A stretch of 64,000 nt of DNA from Pogonophryne albipinna (taxonomy: Eukaryota; Chordata; Actinopteri; Perciformes; Artedidraconidae), in NCBI GenBank assembly GCA_028583405.1, contig CM053253.1:13713112-13777111 (forward strand), in the 5' to 3' direction. The stretch's first letter is position 1; every line of letters starts with the position of its first letter. The notes below the pieces were generated by a model. That model was not told the DNA's origin. It searched no databases and saw nothing but the letters and a program-made list of their open reading frames with translations. Shown one piece after another: positions 51,319-61,259 of the stretch. Made by a program: the position numbers and the translations under genes.

Positions 51319-52047
51319 AAATCTTCAATAAATATGGTATAATCTTCAATATCTTCACTATTATACAGTATATCTCTACCAAACTCACTACACCCATCAA
51401 TAGTCTCCTGTTGGTCATACTACATCAGAGAGTTTGGAAGAATGTGCTTTTGAATAATTTTGGTGAATATTTATAGTGTACAATCTTCAATAAATATGGC
51501 ATAATCTTCAATAACGTCACTAGTATACAGTGGAGTGCTATCAAACTCACTACACACATCAATAGTCTCCTGTTGGTCAGACTACAGCAAAGAGTTTGGA
51601 TGAATATGGTTTGGAATAATTTTGGTGAATATTTATAGTGTAAAATCTTCAATAAATATGGTATAATCTTTAATAACGTCACTATTATACAGTGGAGTGC
51701 TACCAAACTCACTACACACATCAATAGTCTCCTGGTGGCCAGACTACAGCAGAGAGTTTGGAAGAATATGGTTTGGAATAATCTTGTTGAATATTTATAG
51801 TGTAAAATCTTCAATAAATATGGTATAATCTTCAATAACGTCACTATTATACAGTATATTTCTACCAAACTCACTACACACATCAATAGTCTCCTGTTGG
51901 TCATACTACAGCAGAGAGTTTGGAAGAATATGGTTTGGAATAATTTTGGTGAATATTTATAATGTAAAATCTTCAATAAACATGGCATCACCTTCAATAA
52001 TTTTACTATTATACAGTTTATTACTACCAAACTCACTACACACATTA
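51170..52047. repeat. 162-bp satellite, five to six units
   Basis: The landmark ACCAAACTCACTACACACAT recurs at 51216, 51378, 51540, 51702, 51864 and 52026, exactly 162 bases apart every time. Because 162 is divisible by three, the minus strand keeps a repetitive open frame of 54-residue blocks. This is a by-product of the period, not evidence of a gene. A single unit is also present in the opposite arm at 56727-56830. Confidence 0.95.
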
Positions 52048-52110
52048 ATATTACATTACATTACATTTAGCTGACGCTTTCATCCAAAGCGACTTACAAT
52101 CGGTATAGTA
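52048..52110 (-). mobile_element. LINE 3' tail fragment
   Basis: ATTACATTACATTTAGCTGA and TCATCCAAAGCGACTTACAA are the reverse of the LINE tail at 44270-44336. Confidence 0.85.
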
Positions 52111-52302
52111 TCCTGTTTGTTATACTCCACCGATACATTTGTATAAATATTTTTGTGAACAAAACTAAATGTTTATTACAGATTTAGCCAAAGTTGAAGT
52201 TAAAGTCAACTTTAGTGTCAAATGTTCCACATGTGTTATACATACAGAAACATTGAAATACCGTTTCTTACAGTCCCACAGCCTGAACAAAAACAATATA
52301 TA

Positions 52303-53912
52303 CAGTGGGGCAAAAAAGTATTTAGTCAGCCACCAATTGTGCAAGTTCTCCCACTTAAAAAGATGAGAGAGGCCTGTAATTTTCATCCTAGGTACACCTC
52401 AACTATGAGAGACAGAATGGGGGGAAAGAATCCAGGAAATCACATTGTAGGATTTTTAATGAATTAATTGGTCAATTCCTCGGTAAAATAAGTATTTGGT
52501 CACCTACAAACAAACAAGATTTCTGGCTCTCACAGACCTGTAACTTCTTCTTTAAGAGCCTCCTCTGTCCTCCACTCGTTAACTGTATTAATTGCACCTG
52601 TTTGAACTCGTTATCAGTATAAAAGACACTTGTCCACAACCTCAAACAGTCACACTCCAAACTCCACTATGGCCAAGACCAAAGAGCTGTCGAAGGACAC
52701 CAGAAACAAAATTGTAGACCTGCACCAGGCTGGGAAGACTGAATCTGCAATAGGTAAGCAGCTTGGTGTGAAGAAATCAACTGTGGGAGCAATTATTAGA
52801 AAATGGAAGACATACAAGACCACTGATAATCTCCCTCGATCTGGGGCTCCACGCAAGATCTCACCCCGTGGGGTCAAAATGATCACAAGAACGGTGAGCA
52901 AAAATCCCAGAACCACACAGGGGGACCTAGTCAATGACCTGCAGAGAGCTGGGACCAAAGTAACAAAGACTACCATCAGTAACACACTACGCCGCCAGGG
53001 ACTCAAATCCTGCAGTGCCAGACGTGTCCCCCTGCTTAAGCCAGTACATGTCCAGGCCCGTCTGAAGTTTGCTAGAGAGCATTTAGATGATCCAGAAGAG
53101 GATTGAGAGAATGTCATATGGTCAGATGAAACCAAAATAGAACTTTTTGGTAAAAACTCAACTGGACGTGTTTGGACGAGAAAGAATGCTGAGTTGCATC
53201 CAAAGAACACCATACCTACTGTGAAACATGGGGGTGGAAACATCATGCTTTGGGGCTGTTTTTCTGCAAAGGGACCAGGACTACTGATCCGTGTCAAGGA
53301 AAGAATGAATGGGGCCATGTATCGTGAGATTTTGAGTGACAACCTCCTTCCATCAGCAAGGGCATTGAAGATGAAACGTGGCTGGGTCTTTCAGCATGAC
53401 AATGATCCCAAACACACCGCCCGGGCAACGAAGGAATGGCTTCGTAAGAAGCATTTCAAGGTCCTGGAGTGGCCTAGCCAGTCTCCAGATCTCAACCCCA
53501 TAGAAAATCTTTGGAGGGAGTTGAAAGTCCGTGTTGCCCAGCGACAGCCCCAAAACATCACTGCTCTAGAGGAGATCTGCATGGAGGAATGGGCCAAAAT
53601 ACCAGCAACAGTGTGTGAAAACCTTGTGAAGACTTACAGAAAACGTTTGACCTCTGTCATTGCCAACAAAGGGTATATAACAAAGTATTGAGATGAACTT
53701 TTGTTATTGACCAAATACTTATTTTCCACCATAATTTGCAAATAAATTCTTTAAAAATCAAACAATGTGATTTTCTGGATTTATTTATTTTTTCTCATTC
53801 TGTCTCTCATAGTTGAGATATACCTAGGATGAAAATTACAGGCCTCTCTCATCTTTTTAAGTGGGAGAACTTGCACAATTGGTGGCTGACTAAATACTTT
53901 TTTGCCCCACTG
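52303..53912 (+). mobile_element. Tc1/mariner transposon
   Basis: The inverted termini CAGTGGGGCAAAAAAGTATT and AATACTTTTTTGCCCCACTG extend for about 130 bases (the GGCCTGTAATTTTCATCCTA block occurs at both ends) and are flanked by TA dinucleotides (52301-52302, 53913-53914). The element is 1610 bp, the standard Tc1 size, and carries one transposase gene. The preserved arms imply recent insertion. Confidence 0.97.
52669..53691 (+). pseudogene. Tc1-type transposase with one premature stop
   Basis: The 340-codon frame from the ATG at 52669 ([12 protein letters not shown]) encodes paired-type helix-turn-helix DNA-binding domains (residues about 1-110, [18 protein letters not shown]) and a DDE catalytic domain. 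The catalytic motifs [22 protein letters not shown] and [11 protein letters not shown] supply D, D and E with the DD34E spacing. The only defect I see is TGA at 53104-53106, where family members have Trp just before ENVIWSDE. No frameshift interrupts the rest of the frame. The upstream frame has a non-ATG extension, so 52669 is chosen for the canonical MAKTKEL start. It would have catalysed cut-and-paste at TA sites. Confidence 0.93.
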
Positions 53913-54384
53913 TATATATATAAACAAATTAAGAAAGTTCTAGCTAAACAAGGGTATAAAAGTAAGTAATAAATATATATAAAAAACACAATCAACAAGA
54001 AACATAAATTGGACATTAGTGCAAGTACTTCTTAGTGCAAGAAATTAGGACTAGGATTTAGGACTAGAAATGAAGCCAAATCGTGAAAACATCTTCAGGT
54101 GCAGGTGATGTACACGATAATATACTTTACTTTTTATTTCCCCTCTAAAGATCAGCTGCCACACTTAAAAAGAAAAAAGATTGGTCCATGGCAAAAGGGT
54201 GAAGAGTTTAAACCAATCAAATGAAGGATGCAGAGCAATCAAGCCTCAAGCCAATCACTGGCCTTCAATGAAGCATGCATGGATCATGCCGTTTTTCAGT
54301 ACAGCAAACTATGAGGATAGACATTTTTGAAATTGTATGCTACTGACACAGAGGACGCATTTGGCCTAAATATAACACTTTCAG

Positions 54385-55483
54385 TACTTAATGCGCTGGG
54401 ACTTCTTGGAAAACATACCTCCACTCCTGTTCCAAGGTTATATGTAAGTATTATTTTTATTTTATTGTCTTTTGGTAAAGGCAAAGAGTAAGCTCCAATT
54501 ACATTTTTTTCCCTATTGTTCTATAGAGAATATTTCAAGATGCACCGGAACAGACTGGGAAAAGAGGACTAGGTTAATATCAAATGGCAGCCTGGAAAAA
54601 TAACCCACACCTTCCAGAAAGATCCCACCAGTTGTGGAGCCTTTGTCATGCAGGTGATTCAATGCAACATGTTGTGTTCATTAATAATAAAGCATTTTAT
54701 TTTAAAGGGAAATTCAAAAACACGTCATAATGTCATGTTATTTTACCATCTGTCCAGATGGCCAAGATGACAGTGAAGGAATTTCCGAAAGTTCCACAGA
54801 CGTTTCACATCAAGTCATCAAAACAATGTCTTCAACATATACGAAGAGACATGGCAGAAGAAATTCTCAAAGGATCAGGTATTAGCCAAAAATATGAAAT
54901 GAATATATGGATGGCTTCCTGTAAATTGAACAGTAATACACCGGTTATTTTTTCAGTTTCAAAGGATGACTTCTGTTCCTTCTGTGGAATTGAGGACCTG
55001 CCCACAACTGCTGTTGATGCTGTTTGGGTGAGACTACATGATGAATTGTTTTGAAACTCCAGAAGATAATCTGAATAGTAGATAATATATAGATCATCTG
55101 GAGTTAGATTTCAGGAATAACATAAAAGTAATGACATTTTGTATATTTTTATGCATTACAGGTTTCCTTTTGTTTTTCTTATAATTTGTTAAAGTTTTAG
55201 CACAGTACAGATAAACCTGAATAACAACAAGTATTTACATATAAAAAAAAGTATAATCTCTATAAAATATAAATGAATATGCCTGCTTTACAAGTGTCCT
55301 ACACTTTACATTTTCTTAATATCTGTGTTGTATTTGTCCCCATGTAGATTCAGTGTGAAACTTGTGGAAGATGGTTTCACACGCAGTGCCTCGGAGTGAC
55401 CTGCTGCACGAATACCCAAAAAAAAGACCCCGTGGCCCGTTGTATTGTGTTTTGTGTATCCTCCCAAACTAAAGAGGCTATAG
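54385..55483 (+). pseudogene. Ulp1-like protease plus PHD-finger gene relic
   Basis: Five exons join in consistent phase: 54385-54443, 54527-54653, 54758-54878, 54957-55027 and 55348-55483. The second encodes YFKMHRNRLGKED, then a TAG (54570-54572) where Trp is likely, then WQPGKITHTFQKDPTSCGAF. The TSCG Cys (54633-54635) corresponds to the nucleophile of C48 (Ulp1/SENP-type) cysteine proteases. The last two exons encode FCSFCG and QCETCGRWFHTQC, a PHD-type zinc finger whose final Cys pair is spaced C-x3-C. The N-terminal His/Asp part of the protease was not located. Ulp1-like proteases linked to zinc fingers occur in DNA transposons. The position between long inverted arms supports that origin. 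Confidence 0.55.
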
Positions 55484-55912
55484 GTGAGTTTGTGTAACTT
55501 TTACCAGAAGTACCAGGATTTGGGGAGGTAAGGCTTGTAGTTCGAACTAGTACCACAGTAGAAGTAGTGCGCTTACAAACGGCATGTGGGGGGAAATCCA
55601 GCCCAGCCAGTGATTTGAAATCGGCAAAATGAAAGCTGAATTTTGTACAAAACAAACAAAAATCCAGAAAAAAGCTTTGCTAAAGATTTTGGGCAACTGA
55701 AGTAATGATTAATAATCACCTGTCCATAGTTTTAAATTGTTATATTCTTAATTAAGATGTTAAATATATTTTTCAATTACAGATTAAAGTAGTCACAGAT
55801 GTTCATGATGTTTTCCATGTCTGACATTAGATTGTAGATGTGTTCATTAATATTGTACAGTAAGATAGGTGAAAACCCTGAAATGTTTTATTTTTCAATG
55901 TTAACTTTATTT

Positions 55913-56432
55913 TGTCACAATCTGTTCCATCATTCACCAGTAGTTTTCCATTCACCTGTCTCACCTGTTAACCACACCCACGTTTTTGCTCACTCTCTTT
56001 CTCTTCTGCACCCATTAGCTTTACTGCCAGTATTTAAACCCTCACCAGACACACACCCATTGCCAGATCGTACTTTGCCTTATGCTAGTCTTTCACGCGT
56101 TTGTTACTAGATTGCCTACCCGGTTCCGACCCTGCCTGTCCCCGACCTGCCTGCTCTGCCTGATCCCTGATCCTGCCTGTCCTTGGACTATCCTGCCTTG
56201 CCTGGTGTCTGACCCTGCCTGTACCTCCGTTGACCGCCTCACCTGCTCCCTGACCCTCTGCCCGGCCCTGACTCACCTTCTGCCCACTGTCCTCTGGTTC
56301 GTTTGCCTGCACATCATCCGGCTGATACTGTTCTGTTATCCCTCTGCTCTGGTATTATTACCAATAAAGTTCATTACCAATACTCCTTGGTTTCTCGAGT
56401 GCTGCATTTGGGTCCTTCATAAGATTGTGACC
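55913..56432 (+). mobile_element. Solo-LTR-like unit
   Basis: Begins TGTCACAATC and ends AGATTGTGACC, giving short inverted ends, with ATTT on both sides. It has a pyrimidine-rich CCTGCCTG-type body, a polyadenylation-like AATAAAG at about 56363 and GCTGCATTTGGGTCC near the end, as in Gypsy-type fish LTRs. No internal retroviral genes are present. Assignment is by form only. Confidence 0.5.
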
Positions 56433-56522
56433 ATTTTACTGTTTCATAGCTAATGAAAAAGTTGTTTCATGTCTTAATTTATATATAACATACGGTATAT
56501 ACAATGTGTAACAATGTGTAAC

Positions 56523-56605
56523 ATTGTATATACAGTATCAAATCAAGTTTTATTTATATAGCACATTTATAAACGATTTTTGGTCGAGCCAAAGTGCTGT
56601 ACATA
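56523..56605 (-). mobile_element. LINE/SINE 3' tail fragment
   Basis: AAGTTTTATTTATATAGCAC and AGCCAAAGTGCTGTACAT are a reversed L2-type 3' end. Confidence 0.6.
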
Positions 56606-56726
56606 TAATAAAAATAGCCTACAGTAGAGACACTTTACAGCAAATACAACAGCACAGATTGATCAGAATATCAGTATGAGAAAAACGACACCCTCTATCC
56701 TTAGACTATTATGTTATTATAATACA

Positions 56727-57138
56727 TTATAAATCTTCCCCAAAATTATTCCAAAGCACATTCTTCCAAACTCTCTGCTGTAGTCTGACCACCAGGAGAC
56801 TATTGATGTGTGTAGTGAGTTTGGTTGAAATATACTGTATAATAGTGAAGTGATTGAATATTATTGTATTTTCTTTTTTCGGAGTTGCACTTTGCAGACG
56901 GTCCCTGAGCACTTGTTTCTTCTCCGGCTGCTGAAAGAGACCAATTTAATGTGTCCAGTTCGGAGGACGGCGCATATTGGCTTTTTTTTATAAACATGTG
57001 ATTGTAGTTCGTTGTCAACCTTACCACGGTACATAGGAGACGTAATTTGTGTCTGAATAACGTTTTGTTCATGAGTTATTGATCCGTGAAATCCGAATCT
57101 GCCAATATCGTTCTAACTTTACTCAACTCGTCTTTATG
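56727..57138 (-). repeat. Long inverted repeat, right arm
   Basis: Reverse complement of 50905-51318 with scattered substitutions. It contains one unit of the 162-bp satellite against five to six on the left. Confidence 0.88.
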
Positions 57139-57445
57139 TCAAGATAGAGAGATACAAATACTGAATAGTTTAGATGAGAAAAGGCATCGAAATGCCAGGT
57201 TACTAGTAGTTATCATGTAAACAGGGAACATGAATAACCCGATCTCTCTGTGCTCATGTAAACACCATGATGTCCATGTAGAGACGCAGTCAGTGTGTTT
57301 AACTGGAGCCTCAGTTCGATAAGAGATTATTTTCTGAGTTCTTTAACTTAGGTACTCTCTCTCAAAATGGTAATGTGCATTATGTTTTAATTATACTTCT
57401 TATCATTCAGAAGCTTTTTGTGTGTGTTTATGTTTTACTGAGTGC

Positions 57446-58295
57446 ATATGTGACCCGCTCTATCGAAATCAGTCGGAAGTCGCAACGGCTCATTTCAAAA
57501 TAAACGTGGATTTGAGTAAAAAACAATTTTTTCGGGGTTTGGGTGTTTTGTTTGATTTTAAACAAACAAAGTATTGGCTTTCAGAATATGAAACTTTTAT
57601 TTCCAAACTCACATGATAAATACATTCTTTAAGCTTGTAAAGGGAAGATGACAGGCAATCTGCTCTTCCGCAGCGCCGCCCCCCCTCCCTCCGGCTGACA
57701 TTATGAATATAAGCGTAGAGTAATCATAAATAACACGGCAGGGTCCGTTACAGTTTGTTTTCATCTGATTTCAATTAAACAAAGTCTTGGCTTTCAGAAT
57801 ATAAAACTTGTTTCAGCAAATTCAGATGATAAATACAACTTTGAAGCTTGTAACGGCATAATTACAAGCGGAGAATGGAGTAATTTAACGTCACAGCAGG
57901 CATAACAACAGCCGGTGTTTCTCGTGAGGGTTTTCCCCGGGAAACAAACGCAATACACACAAACGCAAAATTACACAAACACGCACTCGCGAGCTTCCCC
58001 CAGACCAGTAATCCAAACGAAAATATCTTCCCTCCGTAGTATTTTGATCATTTGCTCCGCTAATAATCAATCAGATCGATGGATTCCAGAGAAGAGAAAA
58101 CTTTTAAGGCCTTTTTCTCAAAATGATGACTCAGTGAGTCATTATATAATGTGACATATTTTGCTTAATATTTGGAGTACAAAAACAATCCTAATATCAT
58201 TAGAAAGCTAGGAATCTCCTCTTTCCAGCAGTGTATACAACTCAAAATGTGTCTTCGGGTCAATGCGACTGATTTCGATAGAGCAGGTCACATAT
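57446..58295. mobile_element. MITE with ATATGTGACC termini
   Basis: ATATGTGACCCGCTCTATCG at the left is mirrored by CGATAGAGCAGGTCACATAT at the right, and the match continues into GAAATCAGTCG. Two internal diverged copies of a TTGGCTTTCAGAATAT...AAGCTTGTAA block lie at about 57572-57640 and 57788-57853. It has no coding capacity. Confidence 0.75.
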
Positions 58296-58532
58296 AGGCA
58301 ATTTACATCCCAGTATTCAGTTAACTGTTTATTTTCTGCGCACATTACATAGACTAGCTAATATTCTACCTACTGCTTGGGACTTTGAGTCTTCAAAATG
58401 TCCAATGTTACAGACTGGGACTTACTTTAGAGTCAGTTGTATTTACATTCAGTCTGACTTGTTATGATTCAATGTGAAAGAGTATACTGCTCAATAAATA
58501 ATGATCACTTCACCACCTCTCTTGACATCTAG

Positions 58533-58592
58533 GAGCTTGAGAGTGAGTCAGAGGCAGAACACAGGGACAGTGGAGAGAGGTCCGTTGCTGAG
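58533..58592 (+). other. Exon-like segment, acidic
   Basis: CTCTCTTGACATCTAG precedes 60 bases ending GAG|gtgagt. One frame reads ELESESEAEHRDSGERSVAE. It may be an exon of a transposase or of the MDIRTF gene. The phase does not fit the PHD exon at 55483. Confidence 0.3.
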
Positions 58593-58599
58593 GTGAGTG

Positions 58600-60112
58600 A
58601 TGAAAGGGAAATGACAGTTTAGAGGAAATTGTGATGTGGACTCTCATCCCAGAATGTTAAGGAAATCAGGGGGGATATTGAACAGGAAACATTTCAGTCA
58701 AGGGGCATCATATATAGACAGAAGAGCAACATTTATTTGAACATTTAAGTCAATGATACCATTCCAAGGTGAACTTAACATCTGAATGGAGTCAGATCAG
58801 TCTCAATATTAATAAATGCTCACAGAAAGATTCACAAATGTATTTTGCGATTTATATATAAATGACTCTCCACAACAATATCTCTCAATGCACTCACAAA
58901 TATGTATTGTTGTATATAAATGTACAAAAAATTGGCATTTAAACTGCTTTTTATTAATTCAAAGACGGCTCTGAATTAATAATCAAATATGTTTCCTTTC
59001 TTTACTACTGGATGAAATTACAAAATGTACCCATAATTTTCCTCATGCTATAGCCACATAAAAGTATCAACCCACCTGTTAAAATGCACCAGAATACATG
59101 AAATCTATTTTTTTTTTTCGTGGTGGGGGACCCCCACACCCCCCCGTTAAAAATGTCCCCCCACATTCAGGATGCTTCCTACGCCCATGCATTGCTGTGA
59201 TAATAGTTCTGATGGTGGCATCCTTAGCAGGTGAGCAAACTTGTTCCTGCATAAACCATGAGAGTTTCCGATTGGGGTGATAATGACAGCAATTAAACAT
59301 GGAGATGGGGGGAAGTGGAGTCCAATCAAGGAGAGTAATGGATTGAAAGATTCTTAAGCCTGAAATCACGAACATATTCAATATATTAGCAGATTCCCAG
59401 TAACGTGTTAAATGTTTGGAGGAAGCACAGAGAGGTGCTGCACGTGTGGAGAGGCTCATATCGCCGCCTAGAGGCGAGGTGAAATATTGAAACAGGAAGT
59501 TTACATCAGTGCGGGGGACTTGAGGGGTAATTTAACCTTTATCTTGTCCAAAAAGTGCAAGTTAAATATATTTTTAGTTAGGTATTTTTGTTTTGTTTTT
59601 GCAAGCAGTGTAAACAAGAAGGCAATTATTGAAATGATTGAGTTTTTTTGCTGACATGTGACTTATGTGTTTTTATATAAGAATGTGTTATAAATGTGCA
59701 CATATTCGCATTGATCTAGTAATTAACTACAATTTATATGTAGCTTTATCAGAATCAGAATACCTGACTTTTGAATTGATAAAGCAAAAGTTAAGATGGA
59801 GACAAACAATAAAACACTATGAGATCAAATAAAAGTGCATGCACAAAAAATATAAAGAAATAGAATAGAAACCATTTAAAAGTTATTCAAAGTAAACCAA
59901 CCATAAATTATCCCTAGAGTAGCTTTAGTGTTAATTCTTCCAGTGTGAAGTTATTGGAAGCTTGCAAATCCATACTTTTTCAAGTAACTTCCCCAACACT
60001 TCTCTTTAAATGTATTCTGAAGATTGTCCTTGAATCTGCATTATGTAAATACATTGTTTTGTGTCTATTGTCCAGTTTGTCCCTCTTCGCTTGCCTTACC
60101 CACTGAACGCTA
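58600..60112. other. Gene-free stretch upstream of rbsn
   Basis: Contains the CCCCCAC-rich transposon terminus (59109-59192) and AT-rich sequence. No exon was recognised. Confidence 0.4.
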
Positions 60113-60113
60113 A

Positions 60114-60204
60114 TCACATGACCAGGCAGGGCTGCTGCTGCTGCAGCTGGTGTTGTCGAGCTGTCACAGAGAAACTGTCAAACACACACTTATTGGATTC
60201 ATTT
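60114..60204 (+). other. rbsn: rbsn exon 1 and promoter-proximal region
   Basis: A TCACATGA E-box (60114-60121) lies just before a CTGCTGCTGCTGCAGC-rich leader that ends TTCATTT followed by a perfect donor, gtaagt (60205). Intron 1 runs to CAG at 61133. The exon is untranslated. The E-box resembles sites bound by MiT/TFE factors that control endolysosomal genes, but one motif proves nothing. Confidence 0.5.
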
Positions 60205-61259
60205 GTAAGTATAACTGATCCACCGTGTTACAAATATTCTTCGATTATTTGTTTTTTCTAAGTTGTCAGTTATTTATGTCCGTGTTATGAACAATGAGAT
60301 CAAATAAATAATGGCTAAAGAAAGCGAGAGCTGCTGTTAGCATCTTGGAGCTAACGTTACAATCAGTGGTCAGTATAACGGTGTTACAAATATATTAAAC
60401 TACAGGCTACACCTTAAGCCTTTATACAGTTAATATGTACATTTCACAAGCTGGATAAAATAGTGCTCGCTTGCTGTCAAAAAAGCAAATAACGTGACTT
60501 ATTGTCTAAGTTATCTAGGTTAGTCTTTCAATGGGTGGGTCAGGTGTTTAAACTGGCTAATATTACACGTTAATATTACAAATAAAGCGTTAACATTGCA
60601 TTTAAGTCAAACATCTGTAACGTTAAGTCACTGTAATGGTTGTAAAATGTGTGATGTGTAAGATTTGTGCAACTTATAAAACTGTCAGCAGTAACGTTAG
60701 CTTGTTAGCATAGCTTTCTGTAGAGGACTAGAGCGGGCTGAACATGTAAACCTATGTTACTCATGAGAACTATATTACATGATAACTAACCTCCATTTCT
60801 ACAGGTAAAACAACCGCAATTTGATTGCATTTTTAAAAGAGTACGACGTAATACAGATCTGCTTCAAATACCCTGTAATAAAGTGTGTCTGCTAGATATG
60901 GCTGTTTATTGACACACTTGCATCTCATGTTTCATCACGTCACATTATAAAGTTTGCATAAATGACCAGATTAGTGGTTGAAATGTACATGTTAACCATA
61001 ATACATGTTTTCAAATCTGTGTTAGATTTTTGGGCATGTTTAGTAAATACTTTGATCCCCCTAAGTATCTGGAATATCATATTTGGATTTTGTTAAATAT
61101 TAATAGCCTCAATCTGATCTGCCACATTCTCAGTGTCCCAAGATTTTCTCTGGCGTGATGGAGTCATTATGGGGTGGATTGCACACCCCGTGAAATGTGG
61201 ACCAAAGCAAGAATCTCCCAACCGGCATCTCTTTTCCCAAAACACATCCTGCCGCTGTC

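Larger units (their letters stand above)
50372..59192. mobile_element. Composite transposon region (possible large hAT-type host)
   Basis: The left edge TTGGGCGTCGCAGCC plus a GGGACAAGTCCCCCCCAC run (50372-50456) and the right edge ending GGATGCTTCCTACGCCCATG after CCCCCCAC runs (59109-59192) resemble opposite ends of one fish transposon family. Between them are a short MDIRTF exon, inverted arms, a 162-bp satellite, a Tc1 element, an Ulp1/PHD relic, an LTR and a MITE. That all this was built inside one element is inference. Confidence 0.3.

Noticed and set aside
51425..52045. 206-residue minus-strand protein made of 54-residue repeats
   Set aside because: The frame is explained by a satellite whose period (162) is a multiple of three. 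Units vary freely and there is no start context, splice signal or known domain.
53104..53106. TGA read as selenocysteine in the Tc1 transposase
   Set aside because: The family has Trp here and no selenocysteine insertion element is visible. A point mutation is simpler.
52650..53342. 230-residue minus-strand frame
   Set aside because: Antisense shadow of the Tc1 transposase.
56082..56453. Pro/Leu/Cys-rich 123-residue plus-strand frame
   Set aside because: It lies in the CCTGCCTG-rich body of a solo-LTR-like unit and its codons follow that repeat composition.
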